DNA from: Chara braunii
Taxonomy: Eukaryota; Streptophyta; Charophyceae; Charales; Characeae
DNA: 33,638 bases
Assembly: GCA_003427395.1 (NCBI GenBank)
Contig: BFEA01000128.1
Span: 913,387 to 947,024, forward strand
Reading direction: 5' to 3'
Position numbers and translations under genes: made by a program. Positions 29,598 through 33,638 of the stretch are shown here, one piece after another (position 1 is the stretch's first letter; every line of letters begins with the position of its first letter). The notes under the pieces were generated by a model that ran no database searches, was not told where the DNA came from, and saw only the letters and a program-made list of their open reading frames with translations.

Positions 29598-30290
29598 AAT
29601 ACAAACATTGATTGCAATATGAAATGAGCTACTGGGGCCATTACCCGGTTCGGCTACACAACTTCCTGAGGCTCATCATGAGGGCCAGGGGGAAAGTGCG
29701 AGGCCGGGGGGCACCGATCCCCACCATCGCCCCCATCCCTTATTACAGCTGCTCCACCAAAGAAAGAGATCATGGAGGGAAACAAATCGGGAAAGTCCTC
29801 TGCTGCTCTCATTGCTAGGCTTCATTCGATTGTGGTTATCTAAATAGTAAATACTGATTTTTTTTAGATGGCCCCAGTTGAATGGAGCTAAAGGTCAATT
29901 GTTCTTGACATACTGCACCATAGAATGGCCGCGAGTAGTCGTGAATTATTCTTGAATTGATTTTGGAGTCCCACTCTTAGTTTCATTCTTCATTTGATTT
30001 CTGAGTTCCCTCGATCACTCCTGTTTTTTTACAGTTATTTTGAACTAAGCTATATTCTTCTCTCACTTTCACCTTTCACTACCTACCTGCCAGGCTACCA
30101 CTACTCCTAACTTCCTAAGCCTATACAGGAGACCCCTGCAAGCATAGCTGCCTCTCACTCCTGTTTACTCTCGGGTTCCAGTGAAATCCTCAAATTGGTA
30201 CTTGGGATCAAATTGCCATCCCCACATCCTTTTCCTGAATTCCACCACTAAATCTCACATATGCCCCTCCTTTTTGAGAGTATATCCACA

Positions 30291-30389
30291 CTACCGTCTT
30301 CACCCGAATAGAACGCCCGGTCATTGGCACAACTTTCAGCCCAGATACGGTGATAATTACCGGGCGTTCTATTCGGGTGAAGACGGTAG
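30291..30389. ncRNA. Perfect 31-bp inverted repeat, possible small-RNA precursor
   Basis: 30291-30321 (CTACCGTCTTCACCCGAATA ... CGCCCGGT) is the exact reverse complement of 30359-30389, with a 37-base loop. A transcript of either strand would form a perfect 31-bp stem, in the size range of plant-type miRNA or siRNA precursors. The RCC1 gene would transcribe it as intron RNA. Perfect pairing is unusual for an old miRNA gene and also fits a recent small inverted duplication or a library artifact. The structure is certain, but the RNA role is inferred. Confidence 0.35.
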
Positions 30390-30605
30390 GACTTTTTGGA
30401 CTAAGCTCTGGATGTCATTGCAGTCAGAAACATCCAGGTCCTGGTAGAATTCCGGTCAGATGCATCCAGGAGAGTCCTAGTGTGAGTGTGCCCTGAGCCC
30501 AGCCGACTTCAGTACCGGGCCAGCTGTTCAGATAAATCAAGCCCGCAATTCTCGTCGGGTTACAGGATGGCGCAACTCCTCTCAGCTATATAATCAACCT
30601 TGTTC

Positions 30606-30658
30606 ACGCTGCACCTGACTTCCAGCAGGTGAGGCTCCTCACCGATAGATTGGAGCAC
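30606..30658 (+). repeat. SINE-like core fragment
   Basis: ACGCTGCACCTGACTTCCAG is followed by CAGGTGAGGCTCCTCACCGA and TAGATTGGAGCACC. This preserves both stems of the family core (TTCCAGC and GCTCC/GGAGC). No poly-A tail follows. Confidence 0.5.
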
Positions 30659-30764
30659 CTCGGCTGGAATGCTATGAGGAGATGTTCATAGCACTCCGAA
30701 TGTACTCCCAGCCTTGGTTTCAGAAGGGGAACAAAAAGCACAAACCTTGTTCAGGCCAGGGAGT

Positions 30765-30840
30765 AGCTTCAGTGGGCCTTAAACCCAGCACCTATCTGGT
30801 GTAACTCAGGCATGCAACTACGTGAGCTAGCTACCTACTC
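30765..30840 (-). repeat. tRNA-derived sequence (A and B boxes), minus strand
   Basis: On the minus strand TAGCTCACGTAGTTG (30829-30815) and GGGTTTAAGGCCC (30786-30774) are spaced like tRNA internal promoters. The intervening arms do not make a sound tRNA, so a SINE head or tRNA pseudogene is preferred. Confidence 0.5.
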
Positions 30841-31025
30841 GGGCACTCTTCCGGGAAAAAAAAATCCAATAGTTCGATGCAGTCAGTGCAATGATTGATT
30901 GAGAGTGGAGGGAAGGTTGGTTCCCCCCCCACATGCTAGATGCCCTTGAAGCTCTTATGGTTCTGTTAACTGCAAGATTGACTCCGCTGCTTTGGACGGA
31001 TTGTTGTGTGACCAAGCGATGACAG

Positions 31026-31166
31026 GCCTTTTCGCTGGCAGTAACGGAGGATGGACGCGTCTGGTCATGGGGATGCAATGTGAAAGGGGAGCTAGGGCTC
31101 GGTGACACCGTGGCAAGGTTGTTGCCAGAGATGGTGGAGGGCAAACTGGCGGAAGAGACTGTGGAG
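31026..31166 (+). CDS. RCC1-family protein, third recognised exon (47 codons)
   Basis: The exon encodes AFSLAVTEDGRVWSWG then CNVKGELGLGDTVARLLPEM, a textbook RCC1 repeat (SLAVTEDGRVWSWG-x-N-x-GELGLGD). It starts after an AG at 31024-31025, and a TGA in the same frame at 31020-31022 shows translation cannot come from upstream without splicing. It continues exactly from VAAGK of the exon at 26071-26160. The 3' border is less certain. A GT at 31167 after ...EETVE keeps phase 0, and a stronger donor GTATGT at 31239, also phase 0, would add 24 residues that look less RCC1-like. The following exon, expected to begin near a VACG motif, was not found, so the gene probably continues beyond the window. 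Confidence 0.85.
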
Positions 31167-31238
31167 GTTGTATTACTTTTCCCACTTCCCCTCCATACTA
31201 TGCCCGGTGCGTCTAGTACAGCCGCTTCTGGTATGCAC

Positions 31239-33315
31239 GTATGTGCTCGTTGAACTTGCACCGCAGTTGAGACATGTCTTGCGACAACCGAAAATTCGGC
31301 GAAAAATGAATTAGATTTGTGCATCACACATCTGCTACATTTATGTTACATCATCTTCATCTCCCCCAAGTTCTTTGGTCTTGTAAGCCACTTGTATCAG
31401 TACCCCTACCGGTAACATTACCCCGGGTTGGTTTCTGGTTAAAAAAAAAAAAAAAAAAAGAAGAAGAAGAAGAAGAAGGAAAAAAACTTTTAAAAAGGCA
31501 TTTTTAATTTTGTTTACTTACTGGTTATGCATTTTGGGCCAGTTGGCATGATCCTTCGGAACTTCCTGCATCCTCTTTTTTTTTTTCCCCTGCATCCTTT
31601 TACAAAACAACATCCATTTCGTTTTATATTGTTTGTCAATGTTTGAAGAAAATAGAAAACTACTTATTGAAGTTATTGGGCCCTAAAAATGTAACCGTTT
31701 TAGCTCCTGAGGTTGTGGAATGGGGTGTCTCGTGAGACCTGGTTCTCGAGTGGGCCGGTGTTTGTGTTTTGTGTTCCCATGGCCTTCCCCAACCCTCGCG
31801 TCTGTCATTTCACGAGGTGGTGGTTTGCTTGCGTCGTTGTGCGTCTCGCAGAGGCAGGCCTGCATTTGTCATTTCGTGAGCTGGCGTCATTGTCAGAGGC
31901 AGGTACTACTGGGGGATGATCGTATCAACGTCAGTGGCACCACCGGAAGATGTAAATTATAATGATAAAATCAATTTAAATTTTAGATCATTAAACTCAC
32001 CATAGAGCACAGCCTCGGACCTCCGCATTCACACTATCCTTCTCTCCAACTTTGTTCTTTGCTTTGCGTAGGCGAGAGTCAATCTCTGTCGTACTGCTTA
32101 GGTGGCAGACTACACGATCCCCCTTAAGCAGGAGGGGAAAACCTGTACATTGACAGGTTTTCTGATTCTGGCCATTTGCCGGCTTGCCGAACAATGGGTA
32201 TGTAACATGTCTCCGACTGACTGGCTCTTCTTCCAGACCAGTCGGAGTCGCTGGCATAGTAGTCTACCCACAACCGGTATTGGTGAACACTCCTCAATCT
32301 TCACTCTTACTAAACTTCGTACTTTACTTTTTTTTATGACTGAATCTCATTCCTATGACAATCCTTCTATTATGCAGGCTTATTCCAAACTTTTTCTTGG
32401 CCGTGCCGTTCTCCCATGGCCAGCTGCTCACACCACGTGGAAACCCTAGTTCATTGGTGTAAGCGGGGGAAATGTCGTGTCGGCGTCTGGTACCCAATTA
32501 TCAGGTCACGGTGCACTTTCTGAAAAATAGTCATGCTGCTTGCTAGCTGCTGGAACGCTTCCGCATACAAAGTAGGGAGCCACAGCCGCTGTCCAATAGG
32601 TACACATCTGACTGATCCCCTTCTACCTCCGAATTTCCCGTTGGCCATTGAGACCCCTTCCTTTTTCGGATCCGAGAGGGCTGGCTGCAGTTGGTCTCAG
32701 GACTTTTTTCTTGCATTTTTGCCCCTGGTTTCGAGTCTTTTTCCTTTACCCCATATTTTATCTCTGAAGCATCCCCCTCCAACCAACACTGAAAATTTCG
32801 GTTTGGTCCCGAAGTTTTTCAACCCCCGCCCAAAATCCTCGGCAGGTCCCCCACGCTAATAAGTGTTGGACCCGCAAGGGCACAGAATGCTGCACACAAG
32901 TGGGTGGCTGTCCATCACAAAACCGTCTCCTCTTGAGGGGTTGGACAGCTACTGGTAGATGAGGAGAGAACTGAATCCCGGAACGGGCATACCATGCCCA
33001 GCAGTCAATCCTCCCTCAAGGAGCAATCAATGCTGGGGGGGGTCTCGCTGACCTTAACGAGAGAAGAGTGTGTTTTCCTGCCTTGACAGAGGAAGAGGAA
33101 ATGGACTGCTGCTAGTTGAGAAGTGTCATCTGGCAGCCTATCAGAAAAGAAAGCTGAGAGGAACGGACTCCAGCTCTTACTTTTTTACATGTCAGAACGT
33201 AGGAAACAGATAGAGATGTGGAGAGGAATGGAGAGGATGGTAGTCGAGGAGGAACATCCTTCGCGGAAGGGAGGCAATCAATGCCACTGTCTCAGGGCCT
33301 CTGACCATAATGAAG
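31239..33315. other. No supported gene; A-rich/GAA tract and small hairpins
   Basis: An A run followed by (GAA)n lies at 31441-31478. CTCCGACTG/CAGTCGGAG forms a stem at about 32210-32247, and GTGGCTGTCC/GGACAGCTAC another at about 32904-32951. An imperfect duplication with GTCATTTCACGAGGTGG / GTCATTTCGTGAGCTGG and AGAGGCAG occurs at about 31803-31901. No RCC1-like exon or RNA gene was recognised, though further exons may be hidden here. Confidence 0.4.
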
Positions 33316-33474
33316 GGAATCATAGAGGGTGTGATTCTAAGTAAGGGACAGTGGACCTGGTTTCCAGCGGAATCATAGAGGGTGTGATTCTATGTAAGGG
33401 ACAGTGGACCTGGTTTCCAGCGGAATCATAGAGGGTGTGATTCTATGTAAGGGACAGTGGACCTGGTTTCCAGC
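33316..33474 (+). repeat. Three-copy tandem array of a 53-bp unit
   Basis: Units at 33316-33368, 33369-33421 and 33422-33474 are identical apart from one A/T difference in the first. Each runs GGAATCATAGAGGGTGTGAT ... GGACAGTGGACCTGG then TTTCCAGC. The last part is the signature of the SINE-like family at 1-481 and 27.9 kb, so this looks like an expanded monomer of that family. Confidence 0.95.
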
Positions 33475-33479
33475 TATTA

Positions 33480-33638
33480 GGTATTAGCGAAATCCAGGTA
33501 ATAGCTTCTGATGGCTATCGGTGCTGGTATTTTCTTTATGCAAGGAAGATGAGCAATAGCGAACTCCAGAACGCAAACAGCATCATACATAAGTTACCAG
33601 ATAGCCATGACCTCGAACCATAAGCAGAATGGCATCAC
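33480..33638 (-). repeat. Dispersed ~1 kb repeat, third copy (3' end, reversed, cut by window edge)
   Basis: On the minus strand this reads GGTTCGAGGTCATGGCTATC ... TATGATGCTGTTTG ... GAGTTCGCTATTGCTCATCT TCCTTGCA, closely matching 4585-4670 and more weakly 5700-5815. It preserves the end of the element and runs off the window, so the rest of the copy should lie beyond 33638. Confidence 0.8.

Noticed and set aside
33316-33474. Short array suspected as CRISPR
   Set aside because: The three 53-bp units are contiguous with no unique spacers, and the genome is eukaryotic; it is a simple tandem repeat.

Overview
The window is nuclear DNA from a eukaryote with a large, repeat-rich genome. Evidence for this is introns with GT/AG borders, a non-LTR retrotransposon, poly-A-tailed short elements, long microsatellites and foldback repeats. 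There is no operon structure, no dense gene packing and no CRISPR array. The LINE carries a reverse-transcriptase-associated C-terminal zinc finger of the kind common in plant L1-type elements. A land plant or streptophyte alga is therefore plausible, but this is an inference and the species is not proven.

Layout. 1-530: a head-to-head pair of poly-A-tailed SINE-like units. 1553-2910: a 1.36 kb foldback element with arms of about 531 bp. 3763-5830: two diverged copies of a ~1 kb repeat, with a third fragment in reverse at 33480-33638. 5831-14000: microsatellites, GC-rich palindromic repeats, tRNA-derived SINE fragments and other repeat debris, with no gene I can support. 14184-31166, plus strand: at least three exons of one RCC1-family beta-propeller gene (14184-14816, 26071-26160, 31026-31166). 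They join in phase 0 and rebuild consecutive RCC1 repeats, with an optional 63-bp exon at 29001-29063. The first intron (about 11.3 kb) holds an antisense LINE (about 15083 to 22520 or beyond). Its ORF1 has a zinc knuckle, and its ORF2 has an APE-type endonuclease, a reverse transcriptase mostly hidden by a 944-base assembly gap, and a C-terminal zinc finger. The second intron (about 4.9 kb) holds another poly-A-tailed SINE copy, a 202-codon antisense ORF, a foldback hairpin and a perfect 31-bp inverted repeat. 31167-33638: no recognised exon, ending in a 3 x 53-bp tandem array built on the same motif as the SINE-like family at position 1.

Assembly quality matters here. An exact head-to-head pair of Tn5 mosaic-end (Nextera mate-pair junction) sequences lies at 15194-15231, so an adapter was assembled into the contig. 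There is also a 944-N gap, and many single N calls are concentrated in the LINE. Sequence order around 15.1-15.5 kb should not be trusted without long reads.

The most promising biology is the modular SINE-like family (tandem monomers, then a conserved double hairpin, then a poly-A tail), the perfect small-RNA-like hairpin at 30291-30389, and the RCC1 gene with a possible cassette exon in a propeller loop.
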